From positions 1 to 64,000 of the forward strand of contig VJZX01000001.1 of NCBI GenBank assembly GCA_009663185.1: 64,000 nucleotides of DNA. The letters run 5' to 3'. Positions 53,753-63,247 of this stretch are shown here, piece after piece. The stretch comes from Isoptericola halalbus. Its GTDB lineage: Bacteria; Actinomycetota; Actinomycetes; Actinomycetales; Cellulomonadaceae. Made by a program: the position numbers and the translations under genes. Under the pieces are notes generated by a model that was given only the letters and a program-made list of their open reading frames with translations, was not told the origin of the DNA and did no database searches. The stretch's first letter is position 1; each line of letters begins with the position of its first letter.

Positions 53753-55269
53753 CCGACGTCCGCTTCAACCACCTCGTCGAGAACGACGACCTGCCCGGCA
53801 ATGACGGTCCGCGGGTGGACCCGGCAGTGCTGCCGTTCGTCGTCCAGCCCACCGGTCCCGTTCACCTCGCCGCGACCGGCGCCACTACGAACAGCGCCTC
53901 GTCGTCGGGGTCCGGTGACTCCGACGTCGACTGGTCGCTGGTCGCGGCGCTGCGCGCGCAGGCCTCCGAGCTGCTGTCTCAGGCCACCGCCGGAGATCCG
54001 CTGGACCGCGCCGGTGAGGAGGAGCTCGGGCGGTCGATCGTGCTCGACCTCATTGAGGCGGCCATGGCCGAGGACGCGAACGCCGGCCGTGGGGCGTGGC
54101 CGTTGCAGCGGCAGCGCGGCACGGCGTCGGCGGTGTTCGACTCCCTGTTCCGCCTCGGGCGGCTGCAGCCGCTCGTGGACGCCGAGGACGTGGAGAACGT
54201 CATCATCATCGGCAGCGACAACGTCCTGGTCGAGCACCTCGACACCCGCCTGTCCGAGGCACCGGCCGTGGCGGACTCCGACGAGGAACTCATCGGGTTC
54301 CTGCAGTTCCTCGCCACCCGCTCGGAGGTCAATGCCCGCGACTTCTCGGAGGCACACCCCTCACTGCACCTGCGCCTGGACGGTGGCGCGCGGCTGGCGG
54401 CCCTGGCGTGGGTGACGCCGCGCCCGTCGGTGGTGATCCGCCGTCACCGGCTGCTGAAGGTGTCCCTCGATGACCTGGTCGCCAAGGACCTGATGACCGA
54501 CGTCGCGGCTTCGTTCCTGGCCGCGGCGGTCAAGGCCAGGAAATCGATCGTGGTCGCCGGTGCTCAGGGCGCGGGCAAGACGACGTTGATGCGGGCGCTG
54601 TGCGCCGAGCTGGACCCGTACGAGGCGATCGTGACGATCGAGACCGAGTACGAGCTGCACCTGCACCAGCTTCCGGAGCAGCACCGCATCGTCCATGCCA
54701 TCGAGGCCCGCCCCGGCTCGGGTGAGCGCGGAGCTGACGGGCGGGTGCTCGGGGAGTACACGCTGCACGACGCGCTCACGGATTCCTTCCGGCTGAACGT
54801 GTCGAGGCAGATCATCGGCGAGGTTCGCGGCAAGGAGATCTGGCCGATGATCAAGGCGATGGAGTCCGGCACCGGCTCCCTGTGCACGACTCACGCCACC
54901 AGCGCCGAGGCGACGATTGACAAGCTCATCACCTGCGCCATGGAAGAGGGCAAGGACGTCGACGCGCAGGTTGCCGCCCGTAAGCTTGCCGCGACGGTCG
55001 ACCTCATCGTGCACATTGACCTGCGCACCATCACCGGCGCCGACGGCGAGCGCTACCGGCAGCGGCGCGTAGCCGAGATCGTCGCCGTCGACCGCGGCGA
55101 GAAGGACCCGGGGTACGCGATCACGCACGTGTTCGCCGCTCCCCGGCGCGGCGACGTTGCCGTCCCCGGAACGCTCCCCGACTCCTACAGGGAGTTGGAG
55201 GACTTCGGGTTCGACCTGTCCGGTTACCTCGCCGCGCAGCGAGGCATCGGGCACCGGAGGGCGTCATGA
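53749..55269 (+). CDS. tadA: TadA/CpaF-type secretion ATPase
   Basis: This 506-residue hexameric ATPase powers Tad/Flp pilus assembly. Walker A is VAGAQGAGKTTLMRAL (residues about 264-279), the Asp box is IVTIETEYELHL, Walker B is QIIGEVRGKEIW, and the His box is SLCTTHATSAEATI. The N-terminus is longer and more variable than in CpaF. The gene overlaps its neighbours by four bases on both sides. VirB11-like ATPases share this fold, so a link with DNA transfer is possible. Confidence 0.93.
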   Translation: MTDVRFNHLVENDDLPGNDGPRVDPAVLPFVVQPTGPVHLAATGATTNSASSSGSGDSDVDWSLVAALRAQASELLSQATAGDPLDRAGEEELGRSIVLDLIEAAMAEDANAGRGAWPLQRQRGTASAVFDSLFRLGRLQPLVDAEDVENVIIIGSDNVLVEHLDTRLSEAPAVADSDEELIGFLQFLATRSEVNARDFSEAHPSLHLRLDGGARLAALAWVTPRPSVVIRRHRLLKVSLDDLVAKDLMTDVAASFLAAAVKARKSIVVAGAQGAGKTTLMRALCAELDPYEAIVTIETEYELHLHQLPEQHRIVHAIEARPGSGERGADGRVLGEYTLHDALTDSFRLNVSRQIIGEVRGKEIWPMIKAMESGTGSLCTTHATSAEATIDKLITCAMEEGKDVDAQVAARKLAATVDLIVHIDLRTITGADGERYRQRRVAEIVAVDRGEKDPGYAITHVFAAPRRGDVAVPGTLPDSYRELEDFGFDLSGYLAAQRGIGHRRAS

Positions 55270-56111
55270 GAGCCGTCGGCCTGATCACCGCGGGTGGGCT
55301 CATCGGCCTGTCGATCGCGTGGTTCATCCTTGCGCTGCGCCCTGCTCCAGACGATGACACCGACCGGGTCCGCACCCCGGGCCGCATGTCGCGCGTCTCG
55401 CGGCGCACGAGGTTGCTGCTCGGTGTCGGCGTCCTGGGCGGGGTCGGGGTGTGGCTGGCGACCGGGTGGGTGCTCGCCCTGCCCGGCGTCCCGGTCGCCA
55501 TCGTCGGGCTGCCGCTGCTGTTGTCGGCCGACGCGGCGAAGAACGAGATCGTCCGGCTCGAGGCGATGGAGGAATGGACCCGCTCGCTGGCCGGCGTCCT
55601 GACCGTCGGGGTCGGCCTCGAGCAGGCCCTGGCCGCGACCCTGCGCTCCGCGCCTGTGGCGATCTCTGCGGAAATCCACCGGCTCGTCGCCAGGTTGCGG
55701 GCACGGTGGGACACCGAGGCCGCGTTGCGGGCGTTCGCGGCCGAGCTCGACGACGCCACCGGCGACCTCATCGCCGCCATCCTCATCCTCGGCGCCCGCA
55801 GGCGAGGTGCCGGGCTGGCGTCGGTCCTCCAAGGGCTCGCGGAGTCCGTCGCCGCGGACGTGCGTGCCCGCCGTCAGGTCGAGGCCGACCGCGCGAAGCC
55901 CCGCGCGACCGCCCGGTGGGTCACGATCATCTCCGTCGTCGTCTTGGTGGTCCTCACCGCATCTGGCCGCTACGTCGAGCCGTACGCCACTCCGATCGGG
56001 CAGGTCGTGCTGTGCGTGCTGCTCGCCGCCTACATCGGAGTGCTGGTGTGGATGAAACGCATGGCGGCCGGCAAGCCCATGCCTCGCTTCTTGATCGGGC
56101 AGGTGCGCTGA
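55266..56111 (+). CDS. tadB: TadB-like inner-membrane platform protein (T2SSF)
   Basis: This 281-residue protein has two N-terminal helices (VGLITAGGLIGLSIAWFILAL and LLLGVGVLGGVGVWLATGWV) and two C-terminal helices, around a soluble T2SSF domain with LEAMEEWTRSLAGVLTVGVG and GDLIAAILILGARRRGAG. It is a GspF-type platform protein that works with TadA. It overlaps tadA by four bases and tadC by one. Confidence 0.88.
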   Translation: MRAVGLITAGGLIGLSIAWFILALRPAPDDDTDRVRTPGRMSRVSRRTRLLLGVGVLGGVGVWLATGWVLALPGVPVAIVGLPLLLSADAAKNEIVRLEAMEEWTRSLAGVLTVGVGLEQALAATLRSAPVAISAEIHRLVARLRARWDTEAALRAFAAELDDATGDLIAAILILGARRRGAGLASVLQGLAESVAADVRARRQVEADRAKPRATARWVTIISVVVLVVLTASGRYVEPYATPIGQVVLCVLLAAYIGVLVWMKRMAAGKPMPRFLIGQVR

Positions 56112-57028
56112 TGGACCTCGGACTTCTGCTGTTCATGCTCGCCGGAGCCCTGCTCGGGCTGGCCATGTTCGTCGTCGTGCACGCCTTCCTCCCCGTGCAG
56201 GCAGACGTAGTCGACGCCTTCGCCCGCGTCAACAAGCGCCTCGCCACTTCCCCCGGCATGGCCGCCGCGCGTGGGGACGACAAGCCGCTCGGGACGACCG
56301 AAAAGCTGGGCAGCTGGGCGATCAAGAGCCTTCCCCCGGCCCTGTGGGTCCGCACCCCGACCCGCGAGCTGGCGCTGCTGCGGATCTCGACCAACCGGTT
56401 CTTCGGCGAGAAGGTCACCTTCGCCCTCCTCGGCCTGGCGATCCCGCCGTTCCTCACCGCGATCTTCTCCCTGGCCGGGCTGCACCTGCCGTTCACCATC
56501 CCGGCGCTGGCGTCGATCGGCCTGGCCGCGGTGATGTTCTTCATCCCGAACTACAACGCGATCGACGAGGCGAAGAAGGCCTGCACCGAGTTCCGCCGGG
56601 CACTGGGCGCGTACATCGACCTGGTCGCCCTCGAACGACTCAACGGCTCGGGCACCCGCCAGGCGATGGAGGCCGCAGCCGAGGTCGGCGACTCCTGGGT
56701 GTTCAAGCGCCTCGCCGAAGACCTGGCCCGCTCACGCTGGTCCGGCGTCCCGCCCTGGGACTCCCTGCACGCCCTTGCCGACGATCTCGCCCTGCCGGAG
56801 CTCGACGACTTCGCCGACATCATGCGCCTGTCCGGCGAGCAATCCACCAGCGTCTACACGAACCTGCGTGCCCGCGCCGAGGCGATGCGCTCGGCCCTGC
56901 TCGGCGAGGAGCTCGCCCAGGCCAACGCCACCGGCGAGCGGATGTCCATCCCCGGGTCACTGCTCGGCGTCGTCTTCATGGCGCTGCTGCTCGCCCCCGC
57001 CCTCCTGACCATGCTCACCGGCGGCTGA
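56111..57028 (+). CDS. tadC: TadC-like inner-membrane platform protein (T2SSF)
   Basis: This 305-residue second GspF-type protein has an N-terminal helix (LGLLLFMLAGALLGLAMFVV), a central hydrophobic pair, the T2SSF stretch EFRRALGAYIDLVALERLNG, and the closing helix GSLLGVVFMALLLAPALLTM. Together with TadB it should form the base of the pilus assembly complex. A 110-base gap follows before the pilin gene. Confidence 0.88.
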   Translation: MDLGLLLFMLAGALLGLAMFVVVHAFLPVQADVVDAFARVNKRLATSPGMAAARGDDKPLGTTEKLGSWAIKSLPPALWVRTPTRELALLRISTNRFFGEKVTFALLGLAIPPFLTAIFSLAGLHLPFTIPALASIGLAAVMFFIPNYNAIDEAKKACTEFRRALGAYIDLVALERLNGSGTRQAMEAAAEVGDSWVFKRLAEDLARSRWSGVPPWDSLHALADDLALPELDDFADIMRLSGEQSTSVYTNLRARAEAMRSALLGEELAQANATGERMSIPGSLLGVVFMALLLAPALLTMLTGG

Positions 57029-57138
57029 CCGCCGACCTGGATGCCCTGTCCCGATGCACCACCCAGCTGGGGAACGCACCGCACCTACCGAAGAAGGAAC
57101 GAAGCACACGTGATGCTCCACCTGGAAGGACCTTCACC

Positions 57139-57324
57139 ATGTCCCGTCTCATCGCCACCCTGGCGCTCATCAAGGCCTACCTGACCCCGCCAGACGCCGA
57201 CTCCGACCGCGGCTCGGTCACCATCGAGCATGTCATGTGGGCCGTGGCCGTCATCGCCATCGTCGGCATCGTCGTCGCGGCGGTGACCTCGTATGTCCGC
57301 TCGCAGGCCGGCCTCATCGGCTAA
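57139..57324 (+). CDS. Flp-like pilin of the Tad operon
   Basis: This tiny 61-residue prepilin has a leader ending DADSDRG, then SVTIEHVMWAVAVIAIVGIV and a short tail. The Gly before the hydrophobic helix and Glu at the fifth position match the prepilin peptidase signature of Flp/type IV pilins. ATG 57139 follows GGAAGGACC. The next gene begins 31 bases before its stop in another frame. No prepilin peptidase gene is visible in the window, so a host enzyme would be needed. Confidence 0.8.
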   Translation: MSRLIATLALIKAYLTPPDADSDRGSVTIEHVMWAVAVIAIVGIVVAAVTSYVRSQAGLIG

Positions 57325-57763
57325 GGCGCGCCAGGCCCGGCCACGACGTCGGGCCTGGAGCGGCTTGAGCCGGCAACGACGTCGCTGGCGGGACGAACGC
57401 GGCTCGGCGACGATTGAGATGGTCATCGTCTTGCCGGCGATGGTCGCCGCGATGTTCCTCGGCATGCAAGGTGCGCTGTACTACCACGCCCGCAACGTCG
57501 CCATGGCCGCCGCCTCCGAGGGCGCGCGCGTCGCCGCGGTCGAGAACGGGCGCACCTCCGACGGCATCGGCGCGGCGTCCAGGTTCATCGCCGACGCCGG
57601 CGGAGACCGCGTCCTGGCCGCTCTCGCCGTCTACGGAGATCGAAGCCCGGGCCAGGTCGTCATCACCGTGTCCGGGACCAGCCTGTCCGTCGTGCCCGGC
57701 TGGCAGCCTCGCGTCACCGCGACCGGATCGGCCACGACCGAAAGATTGACGGGCGAGCCATGA
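57293..57763 (+). CDS. TadE-like pseudopilin/pilus protein
   Basis: This 156-residue protein has a basic N-terminal leader, then DERGSATIEMVIVLPAMVAAMF (residues about 33-54), the TadE-type G-S-x-x-x-E and hydrophobic helix. A periplasmic-side domain follows with YYHARNVAMAAASEGARVAA. The start at 57293 overlaps the end of the pilin gene by 32 bases; a later start is possible. Its stop overlaps the next ATG. Confidence 0.78.
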   Translation: MSARRPASSAKARQARPRRRAWSGLSRQRRRWRDERGSATIEMVIVLPAMVAAMFLGMQGALYYHARNVAMAAASEGARVAAVENGRTSDGIGAASRFIADAGGDRVLAALAVYGDRSPGQVVITVSGTSLSVVPGWQPRVTATGSATTERLTGEP

Positions 57764-58209
57764 GACGCCTACGGCGCTGGCTTCTGCGGCCTGGCGACGA
57801 GCGTGGCTCGGCGGCGATCGAGGCCGCGATCGGCGTGCCCGCGTTCATGCTGTTCGTCGGCCTGATCATCTTCGCCGGCCGCAGCGCCCTGGCCCACCAG
57901 GCCGTGCAGACCGCCGCGTACGACGCCGCACGCGCCGCCTCCATCGCCCGCACCGTCGGTGCCGCGCAAAGCGACGCACATGCCGCCGCGGCGACAGCGC
58001 TGGCCAACCGGGGCCTTCGGTGTGCCAGCACCAGCGTCTCGGTGGACACCAGCGGCCTCGGCGCCGCGCTCGGCTCCTACGGCTCGGTCATCGCTCAGGT
58101 CACGTGCCGGGTCGACCTGTCCGATCTTGTCGTGCCCGGGGTCCCCGGCAGCCGCACCGTGACCGCCTCGATGTCCTCGCCCGTCGATGCCTACCGGGAG
58201 CGCGGATGA
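57760..58209 (+). CDS. TadE-like protein
   Basis: This 149-residue protein has GDERGSAAIEAAIGVPAFML (residues about 12-31), the TadE signature helix, followed by HQAVQTAAYDAARAASIART and a C-terminal domain with two Cys. It is the second of three minor pilin-like proteins in a row, coupled by four-base ATGA overlaps on both sides, so fixed ratios among them are likely. Confidence 0.82.
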   Translation: MRRLRRWLLRPGDERGSAAIEAAIGVPAFMLFVGLIIFAGRSALAHQAVQTAAYDAARAASIARTVGAAQSDAHAAAATALANRGLRCASTSVSVDTSGLGAALGSYGSVIAQVTCRVDLSDLVVPGVPGSRTVTASMSSPVDAYRERG

Positions 58210-58673
58210 AAACCCGACCCGCATTGCTCTCGCGACGCCGCCCGCCCTGCCGACGTCGGGACGACGGCGAGCGCGGGTCGGTCAGCGCATGGCTCGCCCT
58301 CGCGTCGTTCGTCATGATCGTGCTCGTCGGCCTCGTGGTGGACCTCGGCGGGCAGCTCGAGACCCAGCAACGTGCCCGCGACGTCGCAACCCAGGCCGCC
58401 CGCGCCGGCGGACAGCGCCTGCAAGCCGCCGCCGTCATCCAAGGCCGCGACCCGTCCCTGGAGGTCGGGGTGGCCAAGGCAGCCGCGCGCGACTACCTCG
58501 CCGCCGCCGGGATCCGCGGGACCGTGTCCGTCTCGGGCGGCACCACGATCACCGTCTCCGTTCACGACACCTACAGAACGGTCTTCCTGTCCGTCATCGG
58601 CATCGGATCCATCGACGCCACCGGCACCGCCAGCGCCCGCATCGCAAGGACCCTGGGAGGCAGCGAACAATGA
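58206..58673 (+). CDS. TadG-like protein
   Basis: This 155-residue protein is the third minor pilin-like protein. GERGSVSAWLALASFVMIVL (residues about 22-41) lacks the Glu at position five, so it fits the TadG-like (Flp pilus-assembly) group rather than TadE. VVDLGGQLETQQRARDVATQ and AARAGGQRLQAAAV follow. It overlaps its neighbours by four bases. Confidence 0.78.
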   Translation: MKTRPALLSRRRPPCRRRDDGERGSVSAWLALASFVMIVLVGLVVDLGGQLETQQRARDVATQAARAGGQRLQAAAVIQGRDPSLEVGVAKAAARDYLAAAGIRGTVSVSGGTTITVSVHDTYRTVFLSVIGIGSIDATGTASARIARTLGGSEQ

Positions 58674-61600
58674 CCACCCTCCACCGGCGGCTCGCCGGTC
58701 TCGCCGCGACCCTCGCCATCGGCGTCTTCATCGTCGGGATGCCCGCCGTCCTGCTGTGGGCCCAGCCCTACCTGTGGAACCTGTCGTGGGGCGAGCTACA
58801 AACCCGCGCGATGATGCCCGACGACGGCACCCTGCTCATGGCCGGCACCCTGGCCATCGCGTGGCTCGCCTGGGCCTACCTCGCCTGGGGCATCCTGCTC
58901 GAAGCCGCCTACCGGATCCGCGGGATGCGCGCCCCACGACTGCACGGGTTCGCACTCTCTCAAGGAGCGGCCAGGCGGCTGGTCGACGTCGCCGCCCTGC
59001 TGTTCGTCGCCGCCCCCACCCTCGCGCCGCTCGCCCCCGCCCCCGCGCACGCCGCCGTCGCAGTGGCGACCGCGCAGCCGCCCGCGCCCGCCACGCAGCC
59101 GACGGAACCGCCACCGCCCGCACCGCAGACGTCCGCTGCTCCACAACCGGCCGAGGAGGCCACACCGGCTCCCGCCGCCGAGCCCGCGACGGTCGAGTAC
59201 ACGGTCAAGCGGGGCGACTCGTTGTGGAAAATCGCCGAGCGGCACCTGGGACACGGCCGCGACTGGACCACCATCCGCGACCTCAACACCGCCGTCCTCG
59301 GCGACGACCCCGGGTTCATCACGCCCGGCGTGGTGCTGCGCATCCCGCAGCCCACCCCGCCCGCCCGCGACGATGCGTCGGAGGAGACGTACGTCGTCAA
59401 GAAGGGCGACACGCTCTCGCAGATCGCCGCCGACGAGGTCGGTGACGCCGCCCGGTACCCCGAGATCTTCGAAGCCTCCAAGGACATCGACCAGCCCGGC
59501 GGGGAGCACCTCACCGATCCCGACCTCATCAAGCCCGGATGGACACTCGACGTCACGCCCGACGACGCAGACGCCACCGAGACGGCAGCAGGGGTTGAGA
59601 CCGAACCAGCGCCGCCGTCGCCCACCCCGTCGACCGGCCCTCGCGGGGCGGACAAAGCGCCTACAGAGACAGGCGAAGGCTCCACGCCGTCGAGCGATCA
59701 CCCGGGCCTGACGTTCGCAGGCAGCACGCCTTCGGTTGCGCCCTCCACGGCCCCGGACTCCGTCGCCCGGGCCGCCGAGGAGTCGCCGACCGACGACGCC
59801 GATACCGCTGCCCTCTCCTGGCTCCTGCCTGGCCTGACTGGGGCGGGCGCTCTGCTGGCTGGTTCGTTGTGGCTGACGATCCGTGCACGCCGGGCGACTG
59901 CGGCGCGGTTCCGGCAGACCGGGATGATGCTCCCGCCCCTTCCCGCCGAGCTGCAGCCGGTCGCCACTACCGCCCGCGCGGCGGGGCGTTCGAGCGCCGA
60001 GACCATCTCGTCGGTCACTCCGATGCTCCAGTCGCTGGCTCCCGACCCTGCACTCGCGCCGAAGGTCGTGCGCGCCGAACTGACCACGACACAGGTCACG
60101 CTACATCTGGCCGAGCCCGCCGACCTGCCTGCCCCGTGGACCGGCCGCGGCCTGACGTGGATCGCCCCCGTCGCCGCGCCGGCTGACGCGGCCGAGGGCG
60201 AGTCGCCCTACCCGCTGCTCGTCCCACTCGGTCGCGACAGCGAAGGCAGCATGCAGCTGGTGAACCTCGAGCACCTCGGTGCCCTCGCCCTACGCGGCGA
60301 CGCCGACCGTGTTGCGGGGTTCGCCCGTCACCTCGCCTCGCAGGTTGCGCTCAACCCGTGGTCGGCGAGCGTGCGTGTCCACGCCGTCGGGGCACTCGAC
60401 GAGCTGGCCGACATCGACCGGCTCCGTCTGCGCCACTACGCCGCCGACGACCCGGCGGGCATCGCTCAGATCGCCGCCGCCGTCGGGGTCGACGGGGCAC
60501 TGGCCTATGCACCTGACCAGTACTTCCTGCTGATTGCAGCGCAGGCCACCGAACCGGTCACCGATCTGGCGGCCGTGATCGCCGCGCATCCCACGCGCCC
60601 CGGAGCCGCCGTCGTCGTCCTGGAGGGCGAGGCCCCACAGATGGTCGAGGCTGAGCTGACTGAGGACGGCCGGCTGGTCATCGCCGGCCACGGCATCGAC
60701 GTCGAAGCCCCAGGCCTGACGAGCGAGGAAGCAACGGCCGTGGCCCGGGTCGTGGCCGCGTCCGACGAGGTCACCTCGGTACCGATCCCCGCCGACGACG
60801 AGGCCACCGACGGGTGGCGCGCCCGATCGAACCTCGCCGGAGCACTCAGGCCAGAGCTCGTCGGCGACCGGCCGCTCAACCCAGACGAACTCGCGCCGAA
60901 CAGCGTGCTGCCCAAACCGGCTGCCGAGTATGCCGCCGTCGCGCCCGTCACGGTCGACGACGTCGCCGTGCTCGCCCCGCCAGTCGACGGCGAGGCTGCC
61001 ACGCAGGTTGAGGACGACTTCCCGAACCTGGACGCCGACCTCGCGGAGTTCAACAATCCCAGCAGCGCGCGCCCCAAGCTGCGCCTGCTCGGCCCGATCA
61101 CCGCCCACACCAGCGGCAACCGGGTCGCGGTCGTCTACCGAGAACGCAAGCTGGTCGAGGCGTTCGCGTACCTGATGCTCCATCCGAACGGGGTGACGGC
61201 CAGCGAGCTCGTCGAGGCCGGGGTGACGACCGAGGCTCGGGCGCACAAGACGATGAACGAGCTGCGGACCTGGCTCGGCGCCAACCCCACCACCGGGCAC
61301 GGTTACCTGCCGGACTCCCGCACCTCGCCTGCCGCGCGGACCGCCGGTAGCCCTCGCTATCAGCTGGAGGGCGCGCTGTGCGACGTCGACCTGTTCTGCG
61401 CCCTACGGGCCCGCGGCCAGGCCCGCGGCGAGGACGGGATCCCCGACCTGGTGACCGCGCTCAAACTGGTCACCGGGGTGCCGTTCACGTGGCCACACGA
61501 GGAGGGCTTCGCCTGGCTGTTCGAGGGCGAGCGCACCGACCACATCATGGCCCTCGCGATCCTAGAGACGGCATCCACCGTCATCGCCCACGGCCTGCAC

Positions 61601-61849
61601 GCCCGTGACCTGGAGCTTGCTCGGATGGCCGCGGAGTCTGCTCACCGGGCCGCTCCCGACGACATCCAAGCTCGCCTCGACCTGATCGCCGTCGCCGCAG
61701 CGGAGGGCCACGGCGACCTCGCCGAGGCCCAGCTGCGCGACGACATCGTCGACCACAGCGACGACTACCGCTCACCGGTCGAGCTCTCGGAGCGGACCCA
61801 AGCGATCGTCAACGCGCTGACGAGGGCGACCAGGCAACGACGGACTTGA
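58670..61849 (+). CDS. LysM and winged-helix (BTAD/SARP-like) membrane protein ending the Tad operon
   Basis: In this 1,059-residue protein, two N-terminal helices (residues about 7-29 and 56-76) and a third near 110-130 are followed by an Ala/Pro linker. Two LysM domains follow, VEYTVKRGDSLWKIAERHLG near 175 and ETYVVKKGDTLSQIAADEVG near 240. A further helix lies near 385-405. The C-terminal part has a winged-helix-like/BTAD region (ERKLVEAFAYLMLHPNGVTA). LysM should bind peptidoglycan and anchor the machine in the wall. This architecture recurs in actinobacterial mobile elements, but the role is unknown. Confidence 0.85.
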   Translation: MTTLHRRLAGLAATLAIGVFIVGMPAVLLWAQPYLWNLSWGELQTRAMMPDDGTLLMAGTLAIAWLAWAYLAWGILLEAAYRIRGMRAPRLHGFALSQGAARRLVDVAALLFVAAPTLAPLAPAPAHAAVAVATAQPPAPATQPTEPPPPAPQTSAAPQPAEEATPAPAAEPATVEYTVKRGDSLWKIAERHLGHGRDWTTIRDLNTAVLGDDPGFITPGVVLRIPQPTPPARDDASEETYVVKKGDTLSQIAADEVGDAARYPEIFEASKDIDQPGGEHLTDPDLIKPGWTLDVTPDDADATETAAGVETEPAPPSPTPSTGPRGADKAPTETGEGSTPSSDHPGLTFAGSTPSVAPSTAPDSVARAAEESPTDDADTAALSWLLPGLTGAGALLAGSLWLTIRARRATAARFRQTGMMLPPLPAELQPVATTARAAGRSSAETISSVTPMLQSLAPDPALAPKVVRAELTTTQVTLHLAEPADLPAPWTGRGLTWIAPVAAPADAAEGESPYPLLVPLGRDSEGSMQLVNLEHLGALALRGDADRVAGFARHLASQVALNPWSASVRVHAVGALDELADIDRLRLRHYAADDPAGIAQIAAAVGVDGALAYAPDQYFLLIAAQATEPVTDLAAVIAAHPTRPGAAVVVLEGEAPQMVEAELTEDGRLVIAGHGIDVEAPGLTSEEATAVARVVAASDEVTSVPIPADDEATDGWRARSNLAGALRPELVGDRPLNPDELAPNSVLPKPAAEYAAVAPVTVDDVAVLAPPVDGEAATQVEDDFPNLDADLAEFNNPSSARPKLRLLGPITAHTSGNRVAVVYRERKLVEAFAYLMLHPNGVTASELVEAGVTTEARAHKTMNELRTWLGANPTTGHGYLPDSRTSPAARTAGSPRYQLEGALCDVDLFCALRARGQARGEDGIPDLVTALKLVTGVPFTWPHEEGFAWLFEGERTDHIMALAILETASTVIAHGLHARDLELARMAAESAHRAAPDDIQARLDLIAVAAAEGHGDLAEAQLRDDIVDHSDDYRSPVELSERTQAIVNALTRATRQRRT

Positions 61850-61936
61850 GTCTCCGAGCCGTCCCACACCCCGCTAGCTGCGCTACATGGTTCCGATCGA
61901 CAAACGCCTCCACGGCACATTCAAGGGCCTCGCTCC

Positions 61937-63247
61937 TCAGAGAACACGAACGTCCTCCGCCCGAGTCCGTCCTTGGTCTCGCTTCTCCCGCCCCACCCTG
62001 AACATCACCGATGCGCGGGGCCGGAGCGACGTCATGCCCTCCGGAAGCGCCTTGGTCCCAACCCAGATATCAGGCGAACCGTCGTCGGGCTTGATCCACC
62101 CGAAGCCCTTCTCTGCGTTGAACCATTTCACGACCCCGGTGATGGTCGCGGTCCTCCCATTGCCGCCAGCCCCAACCGCTTCGTGGTTATGGGGATCGGC
62201 CTCCTCCGTTCTTTGCGGATCTTCTTCCCCTCCGCCTGAAGGGACCAACACCCCATTCTCGAAGACCCAGTGGCTTGCGTGAGCAGCGACGTCCGCCTCG
62301 ATCCTGGCGAGCGTCGCCAGACTGTCGCCAGGGGCGATGAAGTGAACCTTGAAGCCCTCGACTTCCCGAATCGTCCTCCGTTGCAACCTGTCAAAGCCCG
62401 AGGGAACGTCTGTGGCCGCTCCACAACTGAATCGGATGTGGCGATCGTGCGGTCCGTAAAAGCCCTCCACCGGTTGATGCCACTTGGCGATAAAGAGATG
62501 AGCGCTGGTTGGCCGGTGCGCAACGAACCTCGTACGCCCGAGGTACTCGCCGAGTTCCTCGATCGAGTAATCGCCAGCTTTCGCGTAGAGGTTGACCGTG
62601 ACCTCCGAGTTGGGCGGAAGATCGTCGTTGAGGCGGTCAAGTAGCCAAGTGACGTGTGCTAGTCGACCTCGGGCGTCCCCGCCGAACTCCCTCTCTCCGA
62701 ACAGGTATGGATCGCAGACGTGCACTTCGGTCGATGCTTGGGTCGCGCGCGACCACCGGAGCGCCCAGATTTCGTCTCGTGACGTTCCCTTCGGATGGGT
62801 CGGCTCGGCGTCGATGGTGCGCAGCCGCTCGATCAACGCCGATCGATCGAACCGCTTGACCGTCGTGAGTTCGGGCACCCACCCGTCGGGCGGTCGTTTC
62901 CCGATCGACTCCGTGACGACGGCCATGTCCACGGCGTCCCGCAGACTCGCCGAGATGATGCCGTCAGAGTCGAACCAGTCGCTCGTCAGTGCGTTCTCGT
63001 CACTCCCAACGCCGATGCGGCCGGTTCCATGGAGTGCCGTGAGTAGGTGCTGCCAGATCTCTCCGACCTCTCCGTCCGCGTGTGCGACGGCGTCGAAGAG
63101 CGCGCCGACATCACCCTTGCCCCGGAGGTGCAGTACGCCATATCGCTGCAGTTCCCGAGCAACACGCGCGTGAGCGTCGGCGCGGTCCTCGGCATCGCCG
63201 CTGGGCTCCGTAAGCGAGCGCGCGTCTACCGCAACCTGGGCAATCAC
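61937..63247 (-). CDS. PLD-like region fused to a cold-shock domain; partner of the AAA ATPase
   Basis: This 436-residue protein has, in its central part, EVHVCDPYLFGE (residues about 180-190) and GPHDRHIRFSCG with SGFDRLQR (about 265-290), recalling the DPY and HDR motifs of phospholipase-D-like/MIT_C effector domains. The canonical HxK is not seen. The last 70 residues form a cold-shock domain with GVVKWFNAEKGFGWIKPDDG, though the RNP2 strand is altered (DIWVGTKAL). GTG 63247 overlaps the ATPase stop as GTGA. The protein probably acts on nucleic acid when the ATPase is triggered; this is an inference. Confidence 0.7.
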   Translation of the reverse strand: MIAQVAVDARSLTEPSGDAEDRADAHARVARELQRYGVLHLRGKGDVGALFDAVAHADGEVGEIWQHLLTALHGTGRIGVGSDENALTSDWFDSDGIISASLRDAVDMAVVTESIGKRPPDGWVPELTTVKRFDRSALIERLRTIDAEPTHPKGTSRDEIWALRWSRATQASTEVHVCDPYLFGEREFGGDARGRLAHVTWLLDRLNDDLPPNSEVTVNLYAKAGDYSIEELGEYLGRTRFVAHRPTSAHLFIAKWHQPVEGFYGPHDRHIRFSCGAATDVPSGFDRLQRRTIREVEGFKVHFIAPGDSLATLARIEADVAAHASHWVFENGVLVPSGGGEEDPQRTEEADPHNHEAVGAGGNGRTATITGVVKWFNAEKGFGWIKPDDGSPDIWVGTKALPEGMTSLRPRASVMFRVGREKRDQGRTRAEDVRVL

